From an uncultured Dehalococcoidia bacterium (GTDB lineage: Bacteria; Chloroflexota; Dehalococcoidia; Tepidiformales; Tepidiformaceae), in assembly GCA_938015525.1 (NCBI GenBank), contig CALLPC010000022.1:1-64000 (forward strand): 64,000 bases of DNA, given 5' to 3'. Below, in pieces: positions 8,232 through 16,287 of the stretch. Within the stretch, counting starts at the first letter, position 1, and each line of letters begins with the position of its first letter. Under the pieces are notes generated by a model. That model ran no database searches and was not told the DNA's origin. It was given only the letters and a program-made list of their open reading frames with translations. Made by a program: the position numbers and the translations under genes.

Positions 8232-9533
8232 CTACACCTCAACCCACAGCTCCTCCAGTCCCCGAAACGCAGGCACCCGCTTCCATTTGAACTCCTGTGG
8301 CGCCAGCCGCATCCGCGGGAACCGGTTCAGCAACACCCGCACGCCAACCTGCGCCTCCAGCCGCGCGAGCGGCGCCCCCAGGCAGTACCGCCGCCCGCCG
8401 CCGAACGCCACGTGGTCGATGTCCTCCCGCGTCACGTCGAACCGGTGCGGGTCCCGGTGCAGCCTTGGGTCGTAATTCGCGCCGCCCAGCGCCACCGTGA
8501 TCGAATCGCCCTTCTTCATCGGGCAGCCGGCAATCACCCGGTCGTCCGGTACGATGCGCCCGCTGAACGTCACCGGCCCCTCGTACCGCAGCATCTCCTC
8601 CACGGCATTTTCGATGAGCTCCGGCCGCTCGCGCAGCAGCTGCGCCTGCTCCGGGTGCTGCAGCAGGTTCTTCATCCCGTTCCCCAGCAGGTCCGTGGTC
8701 GTCACGTTCCCAGCCGCCAGCAGCAGCCCGATCATCGAACGCACCTCCTCGTCGTTGAGGAAGTCCCCGTTCTCCTCTGCCTTCAGCATCGCCGTAATCA
8801 GGTCGTCCCGCGGCTCCGCCCGCCGCTCCGCAATCACCCGCGTCAGGTACGCCTCGAGCGCCTGCCCCGCGGCCATCGCCCGCTGCCGCACCTCCTCGCT
8901 GGCAAACGGGTCGAACCCCGCCGCCACGCTGTCGTCCGTCCACCGCTTGAAATCCGCCTGGTCCCTCGGGTCCACCCCAAGCATCTCCGCGATCACGATC
9001 GTCGGGAACGGCTGGCAGAACGCCGCCATCAGGTCGAACCGCTCCTGCCCCTCCACCCGGTCGCACAGCTCGTTCGCAATCTCCTCGATGCGCGGTCGCA
9101 TCCGCTCGATCGCCCGCGGCGTAAATGCCTTCGACACCAGTCCGCGCAGCCGCGTGTGGACCGGCGGGTCCTGGAACAGCATGCTCGGCTCCCGGTCCTC
9201 CCCCAGCAACCGCTGCCGGAACATCGCGTTGAACGACTTCTCGTTTGCTTTCCGCGGGTCTACCAGCAGGTCCCGGTCGTTCAGAATCGCGTGCACGTCC
9301 TCGAACCCGGCCACGACCCACCGCCCGAACTGCTCGTCCCACACGACGCGCCCCGCCTCCCGCACGCGGTCCAGCAGTCGGAACGGATTCTCCTGGTACT
9401 CCGGGTTCAGCGGCGTTAGCGCAATTCCCAGCGGCACGTCCCCTCGCTCCCCTCCCGGCATCGCGGTCACCGGTTGCCTGTGCGCCCCGGCCTGTCCCAC
9501 TGTCCGCGCGTCTTGCCCCGTCGACTCTGCCAT
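8232..9533 (-). CDS. Cytochrome P450
   Basis: 433 aa soluble bacterial P450. The K-helix ExxR is at 313-316 (EMLR), and the haem loop FGGGRRYCLG at 377-386 has thiolate ligand Cys384. The I-helix oxygen-activation motif reads AGNVTT (274-279), with Val where most P450s carry an acidic residue. It hydroxylates an unknown substrate and needs a separate redox partner, which is not encoded here. The ATG at 9533 has GGAGGC about 9 nt upstream, and a TAGGAT box lies further up. It is convergent with the CoA-transferase gene, the two stop codons touching. Confidence 0.93.
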   Translation of the reverse strand: MAESTGQDARTVGQAGAHRQPVTAMPGGERGDVPLGIALTPLNPEYQENPFRLLDRVREAGRVVWDEQFGRWVVAGFEDVHAILNDRDLLVDPRKANEKSFNAMFRQRLLGEDREPSMLFQDPPVHTRLRGLVSKAFTPRAIERMRPRIEEIANELCDRVEGQERFDLMAAFCQPFPTIVIAEMLGVDPRDQADFKRWTDDSVAAGFDPFASEEVRQRAMAAGQALEAYLTRVIAERRAEPRDDLITAMLKAEENGDFLNDEEVRSMIGLLLAAGNVTTTDLLGNGMKNLLQHPEQAQLLRERPELIENAVEEMLRYEGPVTFSGRIVPDDRVIAGCPMKKGDSITVALGGANYDPRLHRDPHRFDVTREDIDHVAFGGGRRYCLGAPLARLEAQVGVRVLLNRFPRMRLAPQEFKWKRVPAFRGLEELWVEV

Positions 9534-9666
9534 CGCTATCTGCCTCCGAATTTCCTTCGCCGCATCCTAACAACTCCGAACGTCGTTCGAAAGTCCCGTC
9601 TTCGAAAATTCACCCGGTCCCCTTCGCCTCACAGCCCGCTCGGCCGCGCACCTTTACACTCCTCCC

Positions 9667-10338
9667 GTGCCGCCGCTCCTCCTCTTCGATATCGACCTCA
9701 CCCTTATCGCCACGAGCGGCGCAGGCCGCCTCGCGCTCGACCGCGCCTTCGAACGCATCACGGGGGTCCGCTCCGCAACCGAAGGCGTCCCGTTCGATGG
9801 CCGTACCGACCGCGCCATCATCCTCGAAATCCTCCGCCGCTGCGGCAGCCCTCCGTCCCGCTTCCCTGACGTCTGCGATGCCTACCTCGACGAGTTGCCA
9901 GCCGCGCTCCGCGAGAAAAGCGGCGAGGTCCTCCCCGGCGTCTACCCCCTCCTCGATGCCCTGGCCCGCGAGCTGCCCGGCATCGGCCTCGCCACCGGTA
10001 ACCTGCGCGCCGGGGCCCGCGCCAAGCTCGGCCACTTCGGCCTCTGGCACCGCTTCGCCGCCGGCGGCTTCGGCGACGACCACACCGACCGCGCCGCCCT
10101 CGTCCGTTCCGGTATCACAGCCCTCGCCGCCGCCCTCGGCGCACCCCCGGACCCCGCCGAAGCCATCGTCATCGGCGATACCCCGCTCGATGTCGCGGCC
10201 GCCCGCGCCGCAGGTGCTCGCGCCGTAGCCGTCGCCACCGGCCGCTACTCCGAATCCGACCTCCTCGCCGCCGGCGCCGACGCCGTCCTCGCCAGCTTCT
10301 CCGACCTCGACCGCGCCCTTGCAGCCCTCCTCGGCTGA
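9667..10338 (+). CDS. HAD-superfamily hydrolase (phosphoglycolate phosphatase-like)
   Basis: 223 aa. HAD motif I is FDIDLTL (Asp8 nucleophile, Asp10), motif II is LATGN (about residues 113-117), the motif III Lys is in RAGARAKLG and motif IV is IVIGDTPLD. A helical cap lies between motifs I and II (about 20-85), the subclass I layout of phosphoglycolate phosphatase and beta-phosphoglucomutase-type enzymes. It should dephosphorylate a small phosphorylated metabolite in the cytoplasm; the substrate is not readable. The GTG start at 9667 is preceded by TACACT (9655-9660) ending 6 nt upstream and no Shine-Dalgarno, so the mRNA is probably leaderless. Confidence 0.85.
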   Translation: MPPLLLFDIDLTLIATSGAGRLALDRAFERITGVRSATEGVPFDGRTDRAIILEILRRCGSPPSRFPDVCDAYLDELPAALREKSGEVLPGVYPLLDALARELPGIGLATGNLRAGARAKLGHFGLWHRFAAGGFGDDHTDRAALVRSGITALAAALGAPPDPAEAIVIGDTPLDVAAARAAGARAVAVATGRYSESDLLAAGADAVLASFSDLDRALAALLG

Positions 10339-10380
10339 GCCTCCGTCGACAGCCGGCCCCGGCCGCGTCACGATTCCCCC

Positions 10381-11451
10381 ATGCCCCTCCGTCTCGGCCT
10401 CGTCGGCGCCGGGTTCATCGCCAGCGTCTACGCCTCCGCCGCCCGCCGCGTGCCCGGCCTCGAAATCACCGCCGTCGCCTCGCCGCGCTCCGCCCGCGCG
10501 TTCGCCGACCGCTGGAGCGTCCCCGCTGCCTTCCAAGACTGGCGCCAGCTCATCGCCGAAGCACCCATCGATGCCGTCGCCATCGCCGCCCCAAATGATC
10601 TCCACCTCCCCGTCACCCTTGCCGCAGCTGCCGCCGGCAAGCACGTCCTCTGCGAAAAGCCCCTCGCCCCCGGCCTCCCCGCCGCTGCCGAGATGGTCGA
10701 AGCCTGCGACCGCGCCGGCGTCCTTCTCATCTGCGCCGAAAACCTCCTTTTCGCCCCGATGTACGAGCGCGCCCGCACACTCCTCCGGCGTGGCGAGGTC
10801 GGCCAGCCGTACCTCCTCCGCCAGCAGCAGGGCCACGCCGGGCCCCAGGCGGACTGGTTCTGGGATATCGGCCGTGCCGGCGGCGGCGCCCTCCTCGACA
10901 TCGGCTGCCACGGCATCGCCCTCGCCTGCCACCAGCTCGGGGCCCTGCCCGAAGCCGTCGCTGCCCTCCTCGCCCGCTTCCGCCACGCCGCCCGGACCCC
11001 CGCCGAGGACCACGCGGTCGTGCACCTCCGATATCCCGGCGGCGCCCTCGCCGTCATCGAAGCCTCCTGGGCCCTCCCCGGCGGCGCCGACCTCCTCGAG
11101 GTCATCGGCTCCCGCGGCCGCATCACCGCCAACCTCGACCGTGCCCCCGCCCTCGAGCTCTATCGCGAACAGGACGCCCCCTCCTCCGGGTCCCCCGGCT
11201 GGCAGTCCGTGATGTACGAAGAAGCCTGGCAGTTCGGCTTCCCGCAAGAACTCGAGCATTTCGTCGAGGCTGCCGCCGGCCGCGTGGCCCCGCGCTTCCC
11301 CGGCCGAGATGCCCTCCGTGTCCTCGAAATCATCTGCGCCGCGTACCAATCCGCCCGCCTGGGGGGCGCCTGGGTGCCGCTTCCCTTCGCCAGCACCGCC
11401 GCACGCGCCATCGACCACTGGCTCGCCCCCGAGCCGTCCGTCGCCCCCTGA
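10381..11451 (+). CDS. Gfo/Idh/MocA-family NAD(P)-dependent oxidoreductase
   Basis: 356 aa. The N-terminal Rossmann fold has the dinucleotide motif LVGAGFIAS (residues 7-15) and the family signature CEKPLA (91-96). The C-terminal sheet domain carries DIGCHGIALACHQLG, where the family places its substrate-binding Asp and His. Such enzymes oxidise or reduce sugars, inositols or similar compounds. It starts 43 bp after the HAD gene. CACGAT at 10369-10374 ends 6 nt before the ATG and is a weak match to the leaderless -10 pattern; the gene may instead be read through from upstream. Confidence 0.88.
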   Translation: MPLRLGLVGAGFIASVYASAARRVPGLEITAVASPRSARAFADRWSVPAAFQDWRQLIAEAPIDAVAIAAPNDLHLPVTLAAAAAGKHVLCEKPLAPGLPAAAEMVEACDRAGVLLICAENLLFAPMYERARTLLRRGEVGQPYLLRQQQGHAGPQADWFWDIGRAGGGALLDIGCHGIALACHQLGALPEAVAALLARFRHAARTPAEDHAVVHLRYPGGALAVIEASWALPGGADLLEVIGSRGRITANLDRAPALELYREQDAPSSGSPGWQSVMYEEAWQFGFPQELEHFVEAAAGRVAPRFPGRDALRVLEIICAAYQSARLGGAWVPLPFASTAARAIDHWLAPEPSVAP

Positions 11452-11484
11452 CGCCGCGCCTCTGCTCCCGTACCCTGTAGCCGG

Positions 11485-12177
11485 ATGAGCTGGCTCCCCT
11501 CCCTCTTCGCCACGCCGGCCCGCCAGGCCCTCGGCTGGACAGCACTCGGCATCCTCGGCGTCATCTTCGCCGCCCTCGGCGTCTGGCTCCTCATCCGGGG
11601 CGGCGAGCCGGCGACGCCCCCCGCCTCCCCCGGCCTGGCCGCCACCCCGGCGCCGTCTCCGTCGCCCACCCCCACCGTCACCCCAACCGCCTCCCCATCG
11701 CCGAGCCCGGCGCCGAGTCCCCCCACCCCCGCCCCGACCCCCACCCCCACCGCCCGCCCCGCAGGAAACCCCGGCGGCTCCGGCGGCACGCCTGGTGGAC
11801 AGTCAGGAGGTGCGCCGACCCCGGCCCCGACGCCGACCCCAACGCCCTCACCGGCTGCCGCCCGCCCCTACTGCCCCCCGGCCGTCACCGGTCCCGGCAT
11901 CCTCCCCACCGCCCGGGTCGCGGGGGCGCTCACCCGCGGCGGCGTTCCGGTCCCCGCCGGCCAGCTCGAAGTCTTCGTCACCTTCGACGGCGTGCCGGGT
12001 CCCTCCCGCCTCAACGTCGACGGCGGCTTCGGCATCGACTTCTACACCGGCGGCGAGGACTGCGCGAATCGCGTCGGCGCCGTCATCGGCGTTCTCGCAG
12101 GCGGCCAGTACGTCCCTTCACCCTACACCGTTGGCAGCCAGCCCCCGCTCGTCGTCATCGACGTCGCCCTCCCCTGA
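11485..12177 (+). CDS. Membrane-anchored protein with Pro/Thr-rich stalk, function unknown
   Basis: 230 aa. One hydrophobic helix at about 17-40 (WTALGILGVIFAALGVWLL) is followed by a low-complexity Pro/Thr/Ser/Ala stalk (about 44-125, many PT and SP dipeptides, with a Gly-rich insert). A compact C-terminal domain of about 100 residues holds two Cys (RPYCPP and GEDCANR), which could form a disulphide outside the cell. The topology would put the C-terminal domain at the surface. I recognise no domain. TACCCT (11471-11476) ends 8 nt before the ATG with no Shine-Dalgarno, so the mRNA is probably leaderless. Stalks of this kind are common in cell-envelope proteins. Confidence 0.7.
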   Translation: MSWLPSLFATPARQALGWTALGILGVIFAALGVWLLIRGGEPATPPASPGLAATPAPSPSPTPTVTPTASPSPSPAPSPPTPAPTPTPTARPAGNPGGSGGTPGGQSGGAPTPAPTPTPTPSPAAARPYCPPAVTGPGILPTARVAGALTRGGVPVPAGQLEVFVTFDGVPGPSRLNVDGGFGIDFYTGGEDCANRVGAVIGVLAGGQYVPSPYTVGSQPPLVVIDVALP

Positions 12178-12219
12178 CCCGCCGCCCGGCCCCGTCCCGT
12201 TTCGTCGCCCGCATCCTGC

Positions 12220-12225
12220 TATACT
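12220..12225 (+). promoter_or_regulatory. Extended -10 promoter element for the luciferase-like gene
   Basis: TGCTATACT gives an extended -10 (TATACT at 12220-12225). Transcription would begin near 12232, leaving a leader of about 60 nt that carries GAGGAGG just before the GTG at 12292. This is the ordinary, leadered promoter layout in this window. Confidence 0.55.
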
Positions 12226-12291
12226 CCCCAAACCGTTCGGGACTGGCGAAATGCCGGCCCTCCGCCCAGCCCACCCCGAGGAGGCTCCCCC

Positions 12292-13566
12292 GTGAAATTC
12301 CACTGGTTCCATCTCATGCCCTGGCCCTACCTCCCCGACGACTTCCAGAAAAACCACCGCTCGGTCTGGGTCGATGTCGACTACCGCCTCTTCGATGCCG
12401 AAAAGGCGAACCGCGTCTACCACGAGTACCTGGACGAGCTCGAATTCGCCGAAAAAGTCGGCTTCGATGGCATCTGCGTCAACGAACACCACAGCAACGC
12501 CTACGGCCTCATGCCCAGCCCCAACATCATGGCGGCAACCCTCACCCGCCGCACCAGCCGTGCCGCCATCGTCGTCATGGGGAACTCCATCGCCCTCTAC
12601 AACCCGCCCCTCCGCGTGGCCGAAGAGTTCGCCATGCTCGATATCCTCTCCGGCGGCCGCCTCGTCGCCGGCTTCCCCGTCGGCACTTCCATGGATACGA
12701 ACTTCGCCTACGGAGTCCCCGGGGCTCAGCTCCGCGAGCGCTACTACGAAGCCCACGACCTCATCATGCAGGCCTGGCACAACGAAGGCGTCACCCACTT
12801 CAACGGCAAGTACACCCAGATTCGCTACATGAACCCCTGGCCCCGCCCGCTCCAGAAGCCCAACCCGCCCATCTGGATTCCCGGCGGCGGCTCGATCGAA
12901 ACCTGGGAGTGGTGCGCCGATATGGGCTACCTCTACTCCTACCTCTCCTACTCCGGCTACAAGCGCGCCCAGGCCATCATGGACGGCTTCTGGGCCCGCA
13001 TGCGCGAGAAGGGCGTCGAGCCCAACCCCTACCATGCCGGCTTTGCCCAGGTCGTCTGCGTCGCCGAGAACGCCGCCGAGGCCAAGGAGCTCTACTGGCC
13101 CCACATCGACTACTTCTACAACCGCTGCCTCCACGTCTACCCCGGGTTCGCCGATGCCCCCGGTTACCGAACCCTCCGCACCGTCAAGGCCGGCATCAAA
13201 TCCCAGTTCGAACAGGCCCAGCAGAACGCCAAGGCCCGCCTCTCCTGGGAAGGCCTCGTCGAGCAGGGCTACGTCATCGCCGGCGGCCCCGACTACGTCA
13301 CCGAAAAGCTGAACGAGCTCGCCGATAACCTCCGCGTCGGGCACCTCATGCTCCTCCTCCAGATGGGCTCCATGCCCCGCGACCTCGCCATCTACAACAC
13401 CCAGATGTTCGCCGAAAAGGTCATGCCCAGCCTCCGCGACAAGTTCAGCGAGTTCGAGGACCGCTGGTACCCCAGGCCCCTCCCGCCCGAGCGCCGCGCC
13501 TCCCCCATCGACGAACCCGTCCGCCCGCTCCGCTCCCCCCTTGCCGCACCCGCCGCCGGCGATTAG
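12292..13566 (+). CDS. Luciferase-like (LLM class) flavin-dependent monooxygenase
   Basis: 424 aa TIM-barrel oxidoreductase of the bacterial luciferase superfamily. Visible signatures are VNEHHSNAYGLMPSP early in the barrel, AEEFAMLDILSGGRL with VAGFPVGTS, and NPPIWIPGGGS. These enzymes use reduced FMN or F420 to oxidise or hydroxylate substrates, here unknown. A C-terminal extension (about 380-424) ends in a Pro/Ala-rich tail. GTG 12292 is chosen because GAGGAGG stands 7 nt upstream. The gene is monocistronic between a TATACT promoter and a strong hairpin at 13658-13695. Confidence 0.88.
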   Translation: MKFHWFHLMPWPYLPDDFQKNHRSVWVDVDYRLFDAEKANRVYHEYLDELEFAEKVGFDGICVNEHHSNAYGLMPSPNIMAATLTRRTSRAAIVVMGNSIALYNPPLRVAEEFAMLDILSGGRLVAGFPVGTSMDTNFAYGVPGAQLRERYYEAHDLIMQAWHNEGVTHFNGKYTQIRYMNPWPRPLQKPNPPIWIPGGGSIETWEWCADMGYLYSYLSYSGYKRAQAIMDGFWARMREKGVEPNPYHAGFAQVVCVAENAAEAKELYWPHIDYFYNRCLHVYPGFADAPGYRTLRTVKAGIKSQFEQAQQNAKARLSWEGLVEQGYVIAGGPDYVTEKLNELADNLRVGHLMLLLQMGSMPRDLAIYNTQMFAEKVMPSLRDKFSEFEDRWYPRPLPPERRASPIDEPVRPLRSPLAAPAAGD

Positions 13567-13600
13567 CCCGCAAAATCCAGCGCAGCACCTTCCCCGGGTA

Positions 13601-13629
13601 TTGATACTTACTCTCAAAAGCGCTAGAGT
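13601..13629 (+). promoter_or_regulatory. Orphan promoter, TTGATA-17-TAGAGT, in a convergent intergenic gap
   Basis: TTGATA (13601-13606) and TAGAGT (13624-13629) are separated by 17 nt. No plus-strand gene follows: a 12-bp hairpin comes about 25-60 nt downstream. It may drive a short RNA of roughly 60 nt, or it may be chance or a decayed promoter. Confidence 0.4.
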
Positions 13630-13657
13630 GACGGTGCCGAACCCCTCGGCGTGGCTG

Positions 13658-13695
13658 GGCCCCGGCCGGTGTTCCTCCTTCCGCCGGCCGGGGCC
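13658..13695. terminator. Hairpin terminator between convergent genes
   Basis: GGCCCCGGCCGG (13658-13669) and CCGGCCGGGGCC (13684-13695) form a perfect 12-bp stem with a 14-nt loop. It lies between the luciferase-like gene and the oppositely oriented hot-dog gene, so it probably ends both. A T tract is weak (ATCCTCTCC on the plus side). Confidence 0.6.
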
Positions 13696-13711
13696 ATCCT
13701 CTCCAGAGCGG

Positions 13712-14611
13712 TCAATCCTGCTGCAGCTCCGGGTACAGGCTGCTCGACGCCTTCATGAACCGCAGCAGCATCCGCATCTCCGCCACCCGCTTCCCACCGG
13801 CGTCGTCGAGCCCCGTCTCGAACCAGAGATACTCCGTCTTCGGGCTCTGCCCGACCGCGATGACCTCACCCCGGCACGTGTACGCCTCGCCGACGAGAGC
13901 AGGCCCATTCACGTTCCGGATTTCGATCGCGCCGAAGAGCCCCACCGCGCCGAAGCCGCCCCGTACCTGCGCGACGCTCTTCGCATAGAGCATCTGCACC
14001 AGCGGCGCGACCATCACCGGCGGCGCTCCCCACGGTGAGCCCTCTCCCCGGTACCAGTCCATCGGCTCCGTCGTCACCGCCAGCCGGCGCTCCTGGTCCT
14101 CCGCGGTGCACGCAACCTGCACCGGCTCGAACCGGTGCCCCTTCTGCACGCCTGCCAGGATCCGCAGCTCGCCGGGCTCGAACCGTTCCAGCGGCCGCGC
14201 AAGCAGCGCCGTCGGCACCCCCGGCGCCCCGACCGACGCCGTCCCCTGCGCGACCTGCATCCCGTCCTCCCTCAGCACCCACGCCTCGACCTGTGCATCA
14301 GCCGCGCCTGCCGGCGGCACCCGGAGGAAAGCCCGCACCGCCTCGCGGTCCGTCGTGGCATTGAGGAAGTACATCGAGAGCGTTCCCCGCTCGAACCACC
14401 GCCGACCCCACAGCTCCCGCAGCAGCGGCGGGAACAGTTCCATGTGGATCGACCCCGCGACGGTCCCGCCGCGGAATCCGAGCTTCCTCGCCGTCGCGTC
14501 GTCGTGGATCGACCCCCTGGCCTGCGCCGAGTTGTTCACCGACCGCCGCAGCGGCCCCGCCATCACCCCATCGGCCACCGTCACCGCAAACGCTTCTCGG
14601 GTCGTCATCAC
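13712..14611 (-). CDS. Hot-dog fold protein, MaoC dehydratase-like
   Basis: 299 aa. The N-terminal half has HDDATARKLGFRGGTVAGSIHMELFPP, resembling the MaoC-type hydratase motif (Asp, then GF-G-G, then His), which hydrates enoyl-CoA or acts as a thioesterase. The C-terminal half (about 170-290) has a second region with VNGPALVGEAYTCRGEV, typical of a second hot-dog repeat. The exact substrate is unknown and the catalytic pair is only suggested. GGAGG lies 9 nt before the first ATG. It is separated from moaA by 64 bp on the same strand. Confidence 0.65.
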   Translation of the reverse strand: MMTTREAFAVTVADGVMAGPLRRSVNNSAQARGSIHDDATARKLGFRGGTVAGSIHMELFPPLLRELWGRRWFERGTLSMYFLNATTDREAVRAFLRVPPAGAADAQVEAWVLREDGMQVAQGTASVGAPGVPTALLARPLERFEPGELRILAGVQKGHRFEPVQVACTAEDQERRLAVTTEPMDWYRGEGSPWGAPPVMVAPLVQMLYAKSVAQVRGGFGAVGLFGAIEIRNVNGPALVGEAYTCRGEVIAVGQSPKTEYLWFETGLDDAGGKRVAEMRMLLRFMKASSSLYPELQQD

Positions 14612-14675
14612 CGCGCCTCCGTATCCAGGATGCGCGGCAGCCTACGCCTTTCGAACGGAATTCGCCAGCGAACCC

Positions 14676-15683
14676 TCAGCCGCCGATGTGCGACATCTCA
14701 ACTTTCGGCAGACCGGCCGTCGCCTCCGTCCGCAGTTCCGAATACCGGTCCTCTCGCGCCTGCCACACGTTCCCCACGAACTCCGCCAGCTCTGCGTCGC
14801 TCGCCCCGCTCCGCAGCACCGCCCGCAGGTCGTGCCCCTTCGTACCGAACAGGCAGGTGTACAGTTCGCCCTCCGGCGAGAGCCGCAGCCGCGTGCAGTC
14901 GCCGCAAAACGGCTGCGAAATCGAGGTGATGACGCCAATCTCCCCTGCACCATCGACGTACCGCCACCGCTGCGCCACTTCCCCCCGGTAGTTCGCCTCG
15001 GCCGGCTCCAGCGGGAACTCCCGGCTGATCATCTCGACGACCTCCCGGCCCGTCACTACGTGGTCCAGCCGCCAGCCGTTCGTTGCGCCCACGTCCATGT
15101 ATTCGATGAACCGAACGATGACCCCCGTCCCGCGGAAGTAGCGTGCAAGGTCCACCACCGTGTGGTCGTTCATGCCTCGCTTCACCACGGCGTTCACCTT
15201 GATCGGCCGCAACCCCGCCTCTCGTGCCGCCGCGATGCCGTCCAGCACCGTTGCCACCCCCACCCCCGCATCGTTCATCGCGCGGAACACCCCGTCGTCC
15301 AGCGAATCCAGCGAAACCGTCACCCGCTTGAGCCCCGCCTCGGCCAGCCGCCGCGCCTGCCCGCGCAGCAGGCTCCCGTTGGTCGTCAGCGTAAGGTCCC
15401 GCAGCCCCTCGATTCCCCGCAGCGCCCGGACCAGCTCGTCCAGGTCCCGCCGGACCAGCGGCTCCCCGCCGGTGATGCGAATCTTCTCCACCCCCAGCCC
15501 AACCAGGACCCGGGCGACACGGGCGATCTCCTCATACGTCAGCAGCTCGTCCCGCCGCAGGAACTGGTAGTCCGGCCCGAAGACCTCCCGCGGCATGCAG
15601 TACACACACCGGAAGTTGCACCGGTCCGTGACCGAAATGCGGAGGTCCCGTAGAGGTCGCCCCAGCCGGTCGTTCAGCGCCAT
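14676..15683 (-). CDS. moaA: GTP 3',8-cyclase, molybdenum cofactor synthesis
   Basis: 335 aa radical SAM enzyme converting GTP to 3',8-cyclo-H2GTP, the first step of molybdopterin synthesis. The N-terminal cluster motif is CNFRCVYC (C22, C26, C29). The C-terminal cluster motif CX2CX13C is in FCGDC...YTC, and the chain ends in Gly-Gly, as MoaA proteins do. The frame opens at a GTG (15689), but TACGCT (15692-15697, minus strand) ends 8 nt before the ATG at 15683, pointing to a leaderless start there. No other moa gene is adjacent, so its partners must lie elsewhere. Confidence 0.95.
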   Translation of the reverse strand: MALNDRLGRPLRDLRISVTDRCNFRCVYCMPREVFGPDYQFLRRDELLTYEEIARVARVLVGLGVEKIRITGGEPLVRRDLDELVRALRGIEGLRDLTLTTNGSLLRGQARRLAEAGLKRVTVSLDSLDDGVFRAMNDAGVGVATVLDGIAAAREAGLRPIKVNAVVKRGMNDHTVVDLARYFRGTGVIVRFIEYMDVGATNGWRLDHVVTGREVVEMISREFPLEPAEANYRGEVAQRWRYVDGAGEIGVITSISQPFCGDCTRLRLSPEGELYTCLFGTKGHDLRAVLRSGASDAELAEFVGNVWQAREDRYSELRTEATAGLPKVEMSHIGG

Positions 15684-15735
15684 CGCCACACAGCGTAGCC
15701 GATCCGGCGCCGTCGTGCCCGTACCGGCATAACGC

Positions 15736-16236
15736 TCAGGAGCCGACCGTCGCCCTCCCCTCGCCCTGGGTCGCGTCGCTGCCTCCAGCAGCCTCTGTGT
15801 GCTTCAGCAGCCATTCGTCGTACTTTCGAATCCGCTCCGCGAGCTCGTCTCGCAGGCTTGCCATCCTCGCCATCTTCTGGTCAATCAGCTGAATCTGGTG
15901 CAGCGTCACCTCGCGCGCCCGTCGAAGCTTTTCTACCTTCTCCGCTGCGTCTGCGTCAGCCCGCCACCCCGCACGGATCTGCAGCCGCACGTCCTCGGCA
16001 TCCAGCATCTCTTTGATCTCGGCCAGGGAGAACCCGAGCAGCTCTTTCAGCTGCCGAATCCGCTCGATCCGCTCCATGTCCTGCGGCGAATACAGCCGAA
16101 AGCCCCCCTCCATCCGCGTCGGCGGTGCGAGCAGCCCCTTCTCTTCGTAGTAGCGCAGCGTCCGCTGCGTCAGCCTCGCACGCTCCGCCGCCTCCCCAAT
16201 CTGCAAAAACCGTTCCTGGCTGGTCGAATCCGTCAT
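15736..16236 (-). CDS. MerR-family transcriptional regulator
   Basis: 166 aa. The N-terminal winged HTH ([25 protein letters not shown]) has the family's [11 protein letters not shown] signature, then a long dimerisation coiled coil (about 85-130). There is no Cys cluster like that of metal sensors, so an organic or metabolic signal is likely. MerR proteins activate promoters by untwisting an over-long spacer. Directly upstream is a 16-bp inverted repeat (16258-16273), so it probably controls itself. A TAGACT -10 (16247-16252) lies 10 nt before the ATG, giving at most a few nucleotides of leader. Confidence 0.88.
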   Translation of the reverse strand: MTDSTSQERFLQIGEAAERARLTQRTLRYYEEKGLLAPPTRMEGGFRLYSPQDMERIERIRQLKELLGFSLAEIKEMLDAEDVRLQIRAGWRADADAAEKVEKLRRAREVTLHQIQLIDQKMARMASLRDELAERIRKYDEWLLKHTEAAGGSDATQGEGRATVGS

Positions 16237-16246
16237 TACAACCCCC

Positions 16247-16273
16247 AGTCTAGCACATTGACGCGAACGTCAA
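16247..16273 (-). promoter_or_regulatory. merR-type promoter with inverted-repeat operator
   Basis: TTGACGCGAACGTCAA (16258-16273) is an inverted repeat, TTGACG/CGTCAA around CGAA. On the minus strand its TTGACG doubles as a -35, followed after 15 nt by TAGACT. A dimeric regulator bound here would cover the promoter of the MerR gene, the expected autoregulatory arrangement. Confidence 0.6.
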
Positions 16274-16287
16274 CGTTCAGGTTTCGG

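Noticed and set aside
9610-11418. 602-codon open frame on the minus strand
   Set aside because: It is antisense to the HAD and Gfo/Idh/MocA genes, is Gly/Glu/Ala-rich and has no recognisable domain. High GC with C at third positions removes stops from the opposite strand.
11640-11860. C-rich tandem-like DNA repeat
   Set aside because: It is coding sequence for the Pro/Thr stalk, not an independent repeat.
12118-13617. 499-codon minus-strand frame
   Set aside because: Antisense to the luciferase-like gene, with low-complexity acidic sequence and no ribosome site.
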